From positions 682,001 through 746,000 of the forward strand of contig NZ_BEYR01000001.1 of NCBI RefSeq assembly GCF_002933815.1: DNA of 64,000 nucleotides, read 5' to 3'. The notes beneath the pieces were generated by a model, which worked only from the letters and a program-made list of their open reading frames with translations, made no database searches and was not told the origin of the DNA. Positions 16,707 to 26,008 of the stretch are shown here, piece after piece. A program made the position numbers and the translations under genes. Every line of letters starts with the position of its first letter. The first letter of the stretch is position 1. This DNA comes from Sphingobacterium sp. HMA12 (GTDB lineage Bacteria; Bacteroidota; Bacteroidia; Sphingobacteriales; Sphingobacteriaceae).

Positions 16707-17876
16707 ATGAAAAAGATGCTAAAATATTCTATGAAACCCGTTGTTAAATTTTCAGTGCTTGCTGCTTCTATTTGTTTTTACTCTTGTAAGTCAGAAAAGA
16801 AGTCGGACTATTCAACTGCAAAAAACAAGAGTGAAAAATTAATAAAATTTAATGACGTTGCTATTGATTCTATTCAATTGGACTCGATCAATACATCATA
16901 TGTCGGAGAAATATATATTAAGGATAATTCTTTATATTTTTTAGATTCCAGATTCTGTTTCCTCCATGAATTTCAGAAAGATGGAAGCATTGTTCATTCA
17001 TATATTGGACAAGGAAGTGGTAAGAACGAGCTTCCAGTGAAAAACGTGACCTTCTTTTCATTCCTTCCCAACGGAGGCTCATTTTTTATGGGTACGGGAT
17101 ATGACTGTTATATATTTAACGAAAAATTTGAAAGGATAAATGATTATGCAGTCAATTGGCGTCCAACGCATACATACGAAGAGCTTTTAGACAAACCAGA
17201 TCCATCATTACCCGAAATGTACTCACTAGTGTACGGAGGAAAAGTAAGAGCACACGGTGATGATCTGATCTTTCCGATTGTATCTCAACACCAAGCATAT
17301 AATCCAACAATGAAAACTTACGCGGCAGAAGCCCGGATTTTTGCTAGTATGTCCTTAAAAAACGGATATATTAAGGATATATATGGCGGATTCCCCCCAT
17401 TCTTTTCTAAAAATTTTGATTTCATGGTATTTGGATTCCCAATATTCGATATTGATCAAAAGAATAATTATAAAGTTTCTTTTGGTGCGGATAGCCTTAT
17501 TTATGAGATTGACGATAACATGAACGTTAAAAAATCTTTTGGGTTTCAAGGGAGAAATATGAAGACAGAATTTAAGAATACTTCAGATATGGAACTATTT
17601 AATTCTAACTATCATGAACAGTCAAAGTTAAATGGCCATTATACTTTCCTAGAATTTTTTGAAAATAAAGATCTTTTATTTAGAGGATATAGCAAAGGGA
17701 TTGGCGAAGCTAGTGACGGACTTCAGATCTATAAAGACAATGCGCTTATAGCAGATATAGATGTTCCCAGAGGGTTTCGAATGTCAGGAATAATTGATAA
17801 CGAAGTTTATTCCAACGCCTTCATTGACCAGTCAAAAAATACCATTAAGATTTATAAATTCAAATTAACTAATTAA
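16707..17876 (+). CDS. 6-bladed beta-propeller lipoprotein
   Basis: 389 residues with a lipoprotein signal (SVLAASICFYSCKSE; lipobox Cys27). The mature chain has repeated strand units typical of the Bacteroidota 6-bladed beta-propeller/DUF4221-like group, for example SYVGEIYIKDNSLYFLDSRF, GSIVHSYIGQGSGKNELP and YEIDDNMNVKKSFGFQG. These lipoproteins commonly flank NVEALA-type peptides, as here (62 bp downstream of the peptide). It may act in sensing or handling the peptide at the cell surface. No enzymatic motif is seen. Confidence 0.8.
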   Translation: MKKMLKYSMKPVVKFSVLAASICFYSCKSEKKSDYSTAKNKSEKLIKFNDVAIDSIQLDSINTSYVGEIYIKDNSLYFLDSRFCFLHEFQKDGSIVHSYIGQGSGKNELPVKNVTFFSFLPNGGSFFMGTGYDCYIFNEKFERINDYAVNWRPTHTYEELLDKPDPSLPEMYSLVYGGKVRAHGDDLIFPIVSQHQAYNPTMKTYAAEARIFASMSLKNGYIKDIYGGFPPFFSKNFDFMVFGFPIFDIDQKNNYKVSFGADSLIYEIDDNMNVKKSFGFQGRNMKTEFKNTSDMELFNSNYHEQSKLNGHYTFLEFFENKDLLFRGYSKGIGEASDGLQIYKDNALIADIDVPRGFRMSGIIDNEVYSNAFIDQSKNTIKIYKFKLTN

Positions 17877-17886
17877 GCCACATAAA

Positions 17887-18300
17887 ATGAAATTTTTAGT
17901 TCTAGTTGTAGCTACATTTTTTTTATTTTCTTGCGTACAGAATAGTCAAAAGCCAGAAGCAGATGCTATTCAAAATATTAATACACAATCTAACGCTGAG
18001 ATTCAATTTGATAAAGAGAAAGTTGATTTTGGAATAATACCACAAGACACATTAGTAACGGCATTATATCAAATCAAAAATACAGGTAGTGATACTTTAA
18101 AAATCACAGATATACAACCCGATTGTAGCTGTACGAGTTTCTATGTTTCAAAGTTTAAAATTGCACCCAATGATACGGCATTGGTACAGCTAAACATAAA
18201 TACGTTTCACAAACACGGTAATATAGAGCAGTATACTGTTTTGGTGACAAATACTAAAAAGAAATTCTATTCATTAAAAAATACTGCAATAGTGAATTAG
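17887..18300 (+). CDS. DUF1573 lipoprotein
   Basis: 137 residues; signal MKFLVLVVATFFLFSC with the lipobox Cys16. The mature domain is the Ig-like DUF1573 fold: FDKEKVDFGIIPQDTLVTAL, then FKNTG-like IKNTGSDTLKI and DIQPDCSCTSFYVSKFKIAP (the CSCT motif is diagnostic). It lies 10 bp after the propeller gene and 3 bp before the signal peptidase gene, so it is in the same operon. Such domains are periplasmic or surface-exposed and of unknown partner. Confidence 0.88.
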   Translation: MKFLVLVVATFFLFSCVQNSQKPEADAIQNINTQSNAEIQFDKEKVDFGIIPQDTLVTALYQIKNTGSDTLKITDIQPDCSCTSFYVSKFKIAPNDTALVQLNINTFHKHGNIEQYTVLVTNTKKKFYSLKNTAIVN

Positions 18301-18303
18301 CTC

Positions 18304-18993
18304 ATGAATAAAAAAAGGTACTTCATTTTTTTGGGGCTATGTGTGGTTTTTGCTTTTATCATAATAAGCATAGTATATGCGAGAATTGATTATTACATAG
18401 TGCCAACTGAATCTATGCTACCTACTATAAAACCAGGTGATTACATTTTGGTAAAGGAATTTAGCCGCGATACAGATACGATCAGCAATAATTCTTTATT
18501 GAAAAATAGAATCTTGGTTATAAAAAGGCCTGTTACTGAAGACACGCTCATTTCGAAGGGCGCTGAATTAGATGTTTTCGTAAAGCGTTGCTATGGAATA
18601 CCTGGAGACACGGTTAAGATTTCAAGAAAAGACCTTAGTCACAAAGTCAGGAACTTACAAGGTCAATTCAATAAGAATATATTTCCGCATGATTCTACTA
18701 TCCGTTGGTCGGCTACCCAATTTGGTCCGCTTTGGGTACCAAAGAAAGGTGGGAAAATTTTATTAAATCCGAAAAACCTTGCGTTGTATAGTTCCATAAT
18801 GAAGTATGAAGGAAATTCAATTATCCGCAGTAGTGGAAAGTACGTTTTAAATGGCGAGTATGTTAATCATTATACGTTTAAAAATAATTACTATTTTTTT
18901 CTTGGTGACAATTTTTATTCTTCCGAGGATTCTAGATTCTGGGGGCTCGTTCCAGAAATAAACCTGATAGGTAAAGTGATTAAAATTATCTAA
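18304..18993 (+). CDS. Type I signal peptidase (S26)
   Basis: 229 residues with one N-terminal membrane segment (IFLGLCVVFAFIIISIVYA). It has box B VPTESMLPTIKPGDYILV with nucleophile Ser37 and box D VFVKRCYGIPGD with general base Lys94. Box E, GDNFYSSEDSRFWGLVPE, closes the fold. The Ser/Lys dyad is complete, so it should be active on the periplasmic face. Because it sits inside the peptide operon rather than beside housekeeping genes, it is likely a dedicated peptidase for the peptide or its lipoprotein partners (inference). Confidence 0.9.
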   Translation: MNKKRYFIFLGLCVVFAFIIISIVYARIDYYIVPTESMLPTIKPGDYILVKEFSRDTDTISNNSLLKNRILVIKRPVTEDTLISKGAELDVFVKRCYGIPGDTVKISRKDLSHKVRNLQGQFNKNIFPHDSTIRWSATQFGPLWVPKKGGKILLNPKNLALYSSIMKYEGNSIIRSSGKYVLNGEYVNHYTFKNNYYFFLGDNFYSSEDSRFWGLVPEINLIGKVIKII

Positions 18994-19030
18994 AATGTAT
19001 CTATAATCAATCAATATCTATTCTGTCATT

Positions 19031-20869
19031 ATGTTGAAACAATATTCAAATTCAGCTTTATTGAATCTTATATATATTATTGCCCCTACATTGGTACTTT
19101 ATTCGTTAGTACTCTCTTTTTCAAGCCAAGGCGATTTTTATCTTAATTCGGAAAAAGTGATTAATGCAACACTTTCAATAGTAGTGTGTATAATTACAAT
19201 TGCAATCCAACTCACATTTAAGGGACTTCAAAAGTTCCACCTGCCTAAAGTGAATGTAGTAGACATGATAGTGGCAACATGGGCATTATACTTAACAATC
19301 GGAGTAGTATACTTTGATATAATACATAATGATAAATTCTACACATTTTCGCTCGCCGTTTTATTTTATTTTCTTGTGAGGCTTATAATACCCTCTTGTA
19401 GAAAAATAAAATACCAAGGGATTTTAAATCGTGCGCTTATCTTGTTGTCTTTATTTCAACTGATCATAGTGCTGCTACAATATCTGGGATATTTTCCTGT
19501 TTTTGACGATAATTTTAAGGTTACAGGAACTTTTAAAAATCCAGCGCCTTTAGCATTGTTTCTTTGTGCTATTTTTCCCGTCTCGTTAGCAGCTTTATTT
19601 TATACGAATGATAGTTCCTTAAAAACACTATCGATTGTTAACATTCTTTTCACCACTGGGGTTTTGTTTCTCACCAAGAATAGAGCATCTCTTATAACTG
19701 TATTAGTGATATCATCAATAATGATTTTTCATCGTTATCAATTTGCAGATAAGCTGAGGGATATTGGAAGACGAACCTACCTAATAGTATTACCAGTAAG
19801 TTTCACTTTGGTCATAGCCGTATTTTTTTATTTGATTAAATATAAAGTTGCTTCTTCTGATGGCCGACTATTAATATGGAAGATATCATCCAATATAATT
19901 TCTCAAAACCCGTTTTTCGGAACAGGTTATGGTTCGTTTAAGCTCAATTATACCAAGTGGCAGGTAACATATTTTGAAAAATATCCACAATTTTTAAATG
20001 AAAAATATTTGAGTGATCTACGTGTGAGAGATATTGCGGGATATGTCAAAATATCATATAATGAATATTTGGAAATGATTTTGGAGCAAGGAATAATAGG
20101 CTTCCTTATTTTTATTATTATACTATCAATTGTTATTCTGAGATATATAAAAAGTTATAGGGGTAGCGAAACCTTGGGCTATTTTTATTCGATAATTTCC
20201 ATTTTAATAACAGGACTATTTTCCTATCCCTTCTATTCTTTACCGACCCTTTTTCTATTTACATTTTTATTGGCGATTGTCATAGCCAACAGTGATTATA
20301 AAGAAATTAAACTAAATCGCTTTTTTTCATTATCCATTGTTTTCCTGCTCGTCGGAGTTAGCGTCTTTTTATGCTCAAAGGCATTCCATATGCGAAAGGA
20401 TCAAATCAGCTTGTTAGAAGCTGAAACTTTACTAGTCAACAATGATCCGATAAAAGCAGAAATTATATTTGAGAAGCTAGCGGATTCTCAATCTGGTAAC
20501 CCAGATTACCTTCTGAATTATGGCAAATGTCTATTATTAAATAAAAAGCTAACTAAGGCTAAGCATATTTTTATAGCTGCTCTTTCGTTCGATTATAACC
20601 CTATGGTTCATATAAATTTAGGAAATCTTTATAAAGAAGAGGGAAATATTGACAAGAGTGACTTTTTCTATAAGAAGGCAATGCTTATCAACCCTTCCCA
20701 TCTTTATCCAAAATACCTACGTTTTAAGTTGTATTACGACAATAATTTAGAGGACGAAAGCCGAAAAATTGCAACAGAAATTATGCATTCAAAAATTAAA
20801 ATTAGAACAAGCCTCACAGAAGAGATTTTGAAAGAAGTTAATCGGTATTTAAGAACACCCCGGAATTAA
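19031..20869 (+). CDS. O-antigen ligase-like (Wzy_C) membrane protein with TPR tail
   Basis: 612 residues. About a dozen hydrophobic segments span residues 1-450. The Wzy_C signature region includes DGRLLIWKISSNIISQNPFF followed by GTGYGSFKLNY, in the large periplasmic loop typical of O-antigen ligases and PglL/PglO oligosaccharyltransferases. Residues ~460-590 form TPR-like helices (AEIIFEKLADSQSGNPDYLL, MVHINLGNLYKEEGNIDKSD). Placed after the signal peptidase, it could glycosylate the secreted peptide or a lipoprotein (inference). Otherwise it could ligate a glycan to lipid. Confidence 0.82.
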   Translation: MLKQYSNSALLNLIYIIAPTLVLYSLVLSFSSQGDFYLNSEKVINATLSIVVCIITIAIQLTFKGLQKFHLPKVNVVDMIVATWALYLTIGVVYFDIIHNDKFYTFSLAVLFYFLVRLIIPSCRKIKYQGILNRALILLSLFQLIIVLLQYLGYFPVFDDNFKVTGTFKNPAPLALFLCAIFPVSLAALFYTNDSSLKTLSIVNILFTTGVLFLTKNRASLITVLVISSIMIFHRYQFADKLRDIGRRTYLIVLPVSFTLVIAVFFYLIKYKVASSDGRLLIWKISSNIISQNPFFGTGYGSFKLNYTKWQVTYFEKYPQFLNEKYLSDLRVRDIAGYVKISYNEYLEMILEQGIIGFLIFIIILSIVILRYIKSYRGSETLGYFYSIISILITGLFSYPFYSLPTLFLFTFLLAIVIANSDYKEIKLNRFFSLSIVFLLVGVSVFLCSKAFHMRKDQISLLEAETLLVNNDPIKAEIIFEKLADSQSGNPDYLLNYGKCLLLNKKLTKAKHIFIAALSFDYNPMVHINLGNLYKEEGNIDKSDFFYKKAMLINPSHLYPKYLRFKLYYDNNLEDESRKIATEIMHSKIKIRTSLTEEILKEVNRYLRTPRN

Positions 20870-20969
20870 AGCGTCGGATTTTTCAAATTTTAATAATTTT
20901 TTAAAAAATAGGGTAACCGATATTTATTTCTTGCGTCTAACAAGAAAAGTAAGATTAAAAATTTAGATT

Positions 20970-21293
20970 ATGAACTTTCAACAGTTAATTTGGATCGCAG
21001 TTGCGATAAGTGTACTCATTTCAATTTTCGGAGTCAGGTATCTGAAACATAGGGAAAACATGTTTCTTATCCGCAGAAATCAATATTTAAAACAAGAACC
21101 TAATATATCTGGATATTTTTCAAGTGGGTTAATTTTATTGGGGATATGTATTGGTGTTACAGTTGGCTTGATTTTAAGACCGTGCATAAATGCCGAAATT
21201 ATACCTGGCGCATTGTTATATATTTTGTGCGTATCATTTTTCTGCGGAATCGCTCTTTTAGTTATATACTATTATTTTAAAAGTTTAAAATAG
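20970..21293 (+). CDS. Small two- or three-pass membrane protein
   Basis: 107 residues with hydrophobic segments at about 5-25 (LIWIAVAISVLISIFGVRYL), 50-68 (LILLGICIGVTVGLILRP) and 75-100 (ILCVSFFCGIALLVIYYYF). No family is recognised. It ends 3 bp before the TonB receptor start, so the two are co-transcribed. Confidence 0.6.
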   Translation: MNFQQLIWIAVAISVLISIFGVRYLKHRENMFLIRRNQYLKQEPNISGYFSSGLILLGICIGVTVGLILRPCINAEIIPGALLYILCVSFFCGIALLVIYYYFKSLK

Positions 21294-21296
21294 AAT

Positions 21297-24050
21297 ATGC
21301 TAAGGGGATTAATATCGCGGGTTATATGTTTGCTTTTACTTTACATCTCAATTTTCACTATGTCAAATAGAAACCTATTTGCACAAGAGCATTCCGAGGT
21401 TAAAGGAAAAGTTGTTGATTCCGTTGATAACGCTCCTTTAAGCAATGTGTCAATTACTATTCTTAGATCTAAAGATTCGATATTGATTAATAGTACTAGG
21501 ACAAAGGAAGACGGTAGTTTTTCAATAAAAAGCTTGAGCCCTGGTAACTACTTACTATCTGTTTCGCATCTACAGTATACTGCATACAAAACGAGATTAA
21601 ATGTTACAAGCGATGGAAGTATACCAACCCTGGAATTGATAAAACTCGAAAAGAAAAGCATAAAACTTGATGAAGTGCTTGTCAAGTCGAAAAAGATCGC
21701 TGCCATTACCCAGAAGGGAGATACATTAGAATTCCAAGCTGATAGTTTTAAAGTGCGAGAAAACGCACGAGTTGAAGATTTATTACGTCAGTTTCCAAAT
21801 TTTGAGGTTGACAAGAAGGGCAATATTACGGCCAATGGAGAAAAGGTAAAAAGAGTGCTATTGGAAGGAGAGGAATTTTTCGGAGATGATCCAACTCTGG
21901 TTACTAAGAATATCCGTGCAGATATTGTCGAAAAAATTCAATTGTATGATGGCGATAGCGAACAAACTGAACTTGGCGGAAATAATTTTGGTAAAAAAGA
22001 GAAAACCGTTAATGTGACTTTAAAAGCGAATAAGAAAAATGGATACTTCGGCAAGATGCAGATATCTGGGGGTACCCCGAAAATATATGATTCCCAAGCA
22101 ATGTTAAATTCGTTCAGTTCAAAACGCAAGCTTGCAGGCTACGGCATATTAAGTAATAACGGAATCACAGGGTTGGGTTGGGAAGATAAAAGCAATTTTA
22201 GTAACAGTGAATTCGGAATCGACGAGCTTGATGGCAGTGGAGGTAATTTCGGTGGTAAAGGAATTCCAACAGTGAAAACTGGGGGAGCACATTTTGATGA
22301 AAATTTTGTGGACAAAAAGTATTACATAAATGCCAATTACAAAATCGCAGATTATAATACGCGAGGTTTTGAAAATTCTACTAGTGAGAACATTCAACCT
22401 GACAACAGTTTCACACGTTTCTCTAAAGAAGAATTCAATACAAATAATTTAAGAAATAAGGCCGACTTGAGAATAAAAATGGCGCTAGATTCAGCCAACA
22501 CATTCAATTTATTCTTAGAAGGGCTAAAAAATAAAAACAATGTTCAAAGCGTATTTTCGGATAGCAGTGTAAGAAAAAGTGGAATTAAAATAAATGAGAG
22601 CCAACGGGATATCTATCTAAACGGAAACGGTTCTAGTTTTAATGGTTTCTTCGTGTGGAATAGGAAATTCAGTCATGAGAGTTCTATTTCCATTCGCTTA
22701 AGCACCTCGAATGCTAGGACAGAGGCCGAACGCAATCTGTATGCAAAGAATATATTTTATAATCTTTCGGATGAAGAAGATCAGCTAATAAAGCTGAATG
22801 AACGTCGATTTGATACGAAAACTACCCGACAATATGGTGGGAAGATTGCATATATCAATCAATTTGGGAAAACAATAACTTTAATATCCGAATATGATAT
22901 ATCATCACAACAATCTGATAATACTACTGAAATTTCCAATATTGACAGCACGTCGTTAGGCGTTCATAATGCTATAAAATATAGGCTTAAACAAAATACT
23001 CATAAATTAAGGACGTCCTTTGAATATTCACAGTCGCATATTCAGGTGAAAATTGCTCCTGGTATTGAACTCAATCAGCAAGATCAAGAAGACTTTTTAG
23101 ATAATAATAATCTCAATAGAAAGTTTGTCAACTGGTATCCAAATTTTGAGACCAAATATATATTTCCAAGAAAAAATAGACTATTATTTTCCTATAATGG
23201 CGGCACCGTACAGCCTAATATAAATCAGGTTCAGCCCATGCAGATAAATGACGATCCTTTGAATGTTTTTGTCGGAAATCCGTCGCTTAAACCAGCATTT
23301 AAGCAATCATTTAATTTAAATTATAGGGATTACCTATTAATGGAAGATAAAACCATCTTATTAAATGGCCTATATGCAGTAGAACAACACTCGATAGTTC
23401 CGAAAATTACGACAGATTCAGTTGGTAAAAGTATTTATGAGTTTGCTAATCTTTCAGATATTAAACAAAAATCGTTCGACAGCTACCTTATTTATTCTTT
23501 TCGACTGTTGCCGGTTGATATTAAAATTAATAGTGATATTGGTTATGGATTTGCCCACACTGCTAATTATATTAATGAGTTTTTGAATGAAAATAAAGTG
23601 CAAAGGCTTAATTTCTCATTAAAATTTTCAAAAAGAAATCCCGAAAAATATGATATTTCAATTTTATTCAATACAAAATATAATACGATCATGTCTTCAT
23701 TGGATGAAAATCTCAATGCTAAATATTGGACATATTTAATTGTTCCAGAATTTTTATTTTATCCATCCAAGAGGTATGAGCTTTCATTAAATGGTACTTA
23801 CGATTACCAGGAGCCTATTAATGTATTTAGTAGAAAGTTGGAACGATGTATTATAAATTTCTCAACTTCTAGATCATTTTTTAAAAATCAAAATTTGGTG
23901 ATTAAAGTATCTGCAAATGATATTTTGAATCAAAATAAGGGCTTTTCAAGATCTGTAAATAATAATTTGATTGTTGAAAATACCTACTCCTCGATTGGAA
24001 GAAACTTTTCACTTGGTTTGATTTGGGAGATTAACAAAATGGGAAATTAA
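21297..24050 (+). CDS. TonB-dependent-like outer membrane beta-barrel protein with carboxypeptidase-regulatory domain
   Basis: 917 residues. The signal peptide ends near NLFAQ. Residues ~33-120 are a CarboxypepD_reg-like domain (VKGKVVDSVDNAPLSNVSIT, GSFSIKSLSPGNYLLSVSHL). A plug follows (VEDLLRQFPNFEVDKKGNIT, then RVLLEGEEFFGDDPTLVTKN), and a long barrel (~250-917) of the outer-membrane beta-barrel family. Proteins with this plug form often lack a classical TonB box and are paired with GLPGLI proteins, as here. The transported ligand is unknown; a role in exporting or handling the upstream peptide is conceivable. Confidence 0.88.
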   Translation: MLRGLISRVICLLLLYISIFTMSNRNLFAQEHSEVKGKVVDSVDNAPLSNVSITILRSKDSILINSTRTKEDGSFSIKSLSPGNYLLSVSHLQYTAYKTRLNVTSDGSIPTLELIKLEKKSIKLDEVLVKSKKIAAITQKGDTLEFQADSFKVRENARVEDLLRQFPNFEVDKKGNITANGEKVKRVLLEGEEFFGDDPTLVTKNIRADIVEKIQLYDGDSEQTELGGNNFGKKEKTVNVTLKANKKNGYFGKMQISGGTPKIYDSQAMLNSFSSKRKLAGYGILSNNGITGLGWEDKSNFSNSEFGIDELDGSGGNFGGKGIPTVKTGGAHFDENFVDKKYYINANYKIADYNTRGFENSTSENIQPDNSFTRFSKEEFNTNNLRNKADLRIKMALDSANTFNLFLEGLKNKNNVQSVFSDSSVRKSGIKINESQRDIYLNGNGSSFNGFFVWNRKFSHESSISIRLSTSNARTEAERNLYAKNIFYNLSDEEDQLIKLNERRFDTKTTRQYGGKIAYINQFGKTITLISEYDISSQQSDNTTEISNIDSTSLGVHNAIKYRLKQNTHKLRTSFEYSQSHIQVKIAPGIELNQQDQEDFLDNNNLNRKFVNWYPNFETKYIFPRKNRLLFSYNGGTVQPNINQVQPMQINDDPLNVFVGNPSLKPAFKQSFNLNYRDYLLMEDKTILLNGLYAVEQHSIVPKITTDSVGKSIYEFANLSDIKQKSFDSYLIYSFRLLPVDIKINSDIGYGFAHTANYINEFLNENKVQRLNFSLKFSKRNPEKYDISILFNTKYNTIMSSLDENLNAKYWTYLIVPEFLFYPSKRYELSLNGTYDYQEPINVFSRKLERCIINFSTSRSFFKNQNLVIKVSANDILNQNKGFSRSVNNNLIVENTYSSIGRNFSLGLIWEINKMGN

Positions 24051-24086
24051 AATGAACCACAAAATGTACTAAAAAACAAAAATGAT

Positions 24087-24848
24087 ATGATAAATATTCA
24101 AAGAATAGTGTTAATTACTATCGCCCTATTTTCCTTCTTTGGGGAGTCCCAGGGCCAGCAAAACGTTTCGACATCAGGTATCATTCATTTTCAAAAGAAG
24201 GTGAATAACCATGCACAATTTAAAAATATGTTCGACGATCAGACCCCGCAAGGTAAAAGATTGGTTGATAATTTTACAAAGATGACAGAGCCATTCGATA
24301 CGTTTCATTTTTCATTGGAGTATGCAGACAATAATACGTTGTACAAACCCGAAGATTACTTTGAAAGTAAAAACATTTTAAGCGAAATTACTGCTCAAAA
24401 TACTGTTTTTACAGACCTAGATCAAAAACATGCTGTTTCGGCTATGACCATTTTTGACAAAAAAATTAATATGGATGAAGAGCCAATGGCGATTAAATGG
24501 AAACTGACAGATGAAACACGCAATATAGCTGGGTATAATTGTATTCGAGCCAACGGCGTATTTGGTGATTCAATCTATGTTGTGGCGTTTTATACTGAAG
24601 ATATCGCGTTGTCCGGAGGACCTGAGCATTTCAATGGTCTGCCCGGGATGATTTTGGGAGTCGCATTGCCACATGATCACGTCACCTGGTTTGCTACTAA
24701 GGTTGAGAAACGATCCAAATCTGATTCCCTGCAGCGAGAATTTGCGGGTGCAAAAATAAGTAGCAGCGAGATACCAGCGTATTTAAAGAAAGCAGTTATT
24801 CCTAAGATAAAAATCAAGGAAGAGATGTTTGATAGAATCATGTATTAA
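24087..24848 (+). CDS. GLPGLI-family protein
   Basis: 253 residues; signal peptide ending GESQGQ. The defining motif appears as HFNGLPGMILGVALPH. The preceding IKWKLTDETRNIAGYNCIRA and VVAFYTEDIALSGGPEHFNG segments are the conserved core. These are periplasmic beta-rich proteins of unknown function that travel with TonB-type barrels. It follows the receptor by 36 bp and precedes the sigma factor by 5 bp. Confidence 0.92.
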   Translation: MINIQRIVLITIALFSFFGESQGQQNVSTSGIIHFQKKVNNHAQFKNMFDDQTPQGKRLVDNFTKMTEPFDTFHFSLEYADNNTLYKPEDYFESKNILSEITAQNTVFTDLDQKHAVSAMTIFDKKINMDEEPMAIKWKLTDETRNIAGYNCIRANGVFGDSIYVVAFYTEDIALSGGPEHFNGLPGMILGVALPHDHVTWFATKVEKRSKSDSLQREFAGAKISSSEIPAYLKKAVIPKIKIKEEMFDRIMY

Positions 24849-24853
24849 CACAA

Positions 24854-25408
24854 ATGGTATCTGATACAAATAAAACGAGTGACGAAAAACTTATTGAGGA
24901 AGTTTTTAATGGAAATATTATGTCTTTTTCGATTTTAATAGACCGGTATAGTTCGTTTGTTTTTCAAATTGTTATCAAGATTACCGGTAATAGAGAATTT
25001 GCAGAAGAGATTACACAGGATATTTTGCTCAAGGTTTATAAAAACCTACATAAATTTGAGTTCAAGTCTAAATTTAGTACCTGGTTGTATCGAGTGGCCT
25101 ATACTACTACAATTTCTGCCAATAGAAAAGCGTCAAAATTATTTTTAGTTGAAGATTTTGAGCAACACTATTCTAATGAGATTTATGAAGAAGAGGCCGA
25201 AGTTGAGTGGCTCGATAAAGGGCAGTTAAATATGGCATTTAAAAAAGCACTATCCGAGCTCGATGAAGCCGACAACTTGATCATAACATTATATTATCTA
25301 AATGAACAGTCTATTGACGATATATGCACGATTTTAAATCTCAAGAATAGCGCGGTTAAAACCCGACTGCATCGCGCTAGAACACGATTAAAAAAACTCT
25401 TAATATAA
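24854..25408 (+). CDS. ECF-type RNA polymerase sigma factor
   Basis: 184 residues. Region 2 contains FSILIDRYSSFVFQIVIKIT, then REFAEEITQDILLKVYKNLH and FKSKFSTWLYRVAYTTTISA. Region 4 contains DNLIITLYYLNEQSIDDICT followed by NSAVKTRLHRARTRLKKLL. It is co-transcribed with the GLPGLI gene upstream and a small membrane anti-sigma candidate downstream. It may control the receptor/peptide genes of this locus. Confidence 0.92.
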   Translation: MVSDTNKTSDEKLIEEVFNGNIMSFSILIDRYSSFVFQIVIKITGNREFAEEITQDILLKVYKNLHKFEFKSKFSTWLYRVAYTTTISANRKASKLFLVEDFEQHYSNEIYEEEAEVEWLDKGQLNMAFKKALSELDEADNLIITLYYLNEQSIDDICTILNLKNSAVKTRLHRARTRLKKLLI

Positions 25409-25419
25409 ATTTTCCCGAG

Positions 25420-25908
25420 ATGTCTGAAAACGAGTACACCGAAAATATGCTTTGGAAGTTTGTCGATGGCAATCTTTCCGAGCAACAAAAAAACGATTTG
25501 TTACAGCAATGCGCTGTCAATAAAACGTTGGCCGATAAACTGGAGGAGATCAAATCCGCTCATTCCCAATTGAAACATTTGATGAAAGAATCTATTACCC
25601 CAGGGCCTCAATTGACTACAGCCGTCATGTCAGAAATAAATAAATTTGAAATGGCAAAAATGGAATCTGATAAAAGATTTGACTCCATTATTATCGTAGC
25701 GACTTTTCTAATACTTACAGGTTGTTTAGGCGTTCCGCTCTATTATTGCATCACAAACGTAGCTTATAAGGATAGTCTTTTGGCCACCCTTAGCAATGAT
25801 TTATTTTTATACTACATTCCAATTGTATTGGCTTTTATCGCTGCGCTTTTTTTCTCTTCTAGGATTAGGCTGAGGCTATTGAAAGAAGGCATTACTAGTA
25901 CTTTTTAG
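25420..25908 (+). CDS. Putative membrane anti-sigma factor
   Basis: 162 residues starting 11 bp after the sigma factor. The N-terminal part (MSENEYTENMLWKFVDGNLS, then EQQKNDLLQQCAVNKTLADK) has the helical layout of anti-sigma domains (W+FVDG+L..). Two membrane segments follow (IIIVATFLILTGCLGVPLYY and LFLYYIPIVLAFIAALFFSS). Position and layout support sequestering the adjacent sigma factor at the inner membrane. There is no zinc-binding HxxxCxxC motif. Confidence 0.75.
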   Translation: MSENEYTENMLWKFVDGNLSEQQKNDLLQQCAVNKTLADKLEEIKSAHSQLKHLMKESITPGPQLTTAVMSEINKFEMAKMESDKRFDSIIIVATFLILTGCLGVPLYYCITNVAYKDSLLATLSNDLFLYYIPIVLAFIAALFFSSRIRLRLLKEGITSTF

Positions 25909-26008
25909 ACACAGCGTTTAGTGAATATACTATTGTGCTCGTTGAATAGATGATCCGAGAACAATTCTCGATTAGTGTTTTTTTATTAACTGATTTAACC
26001 GCTTTATC

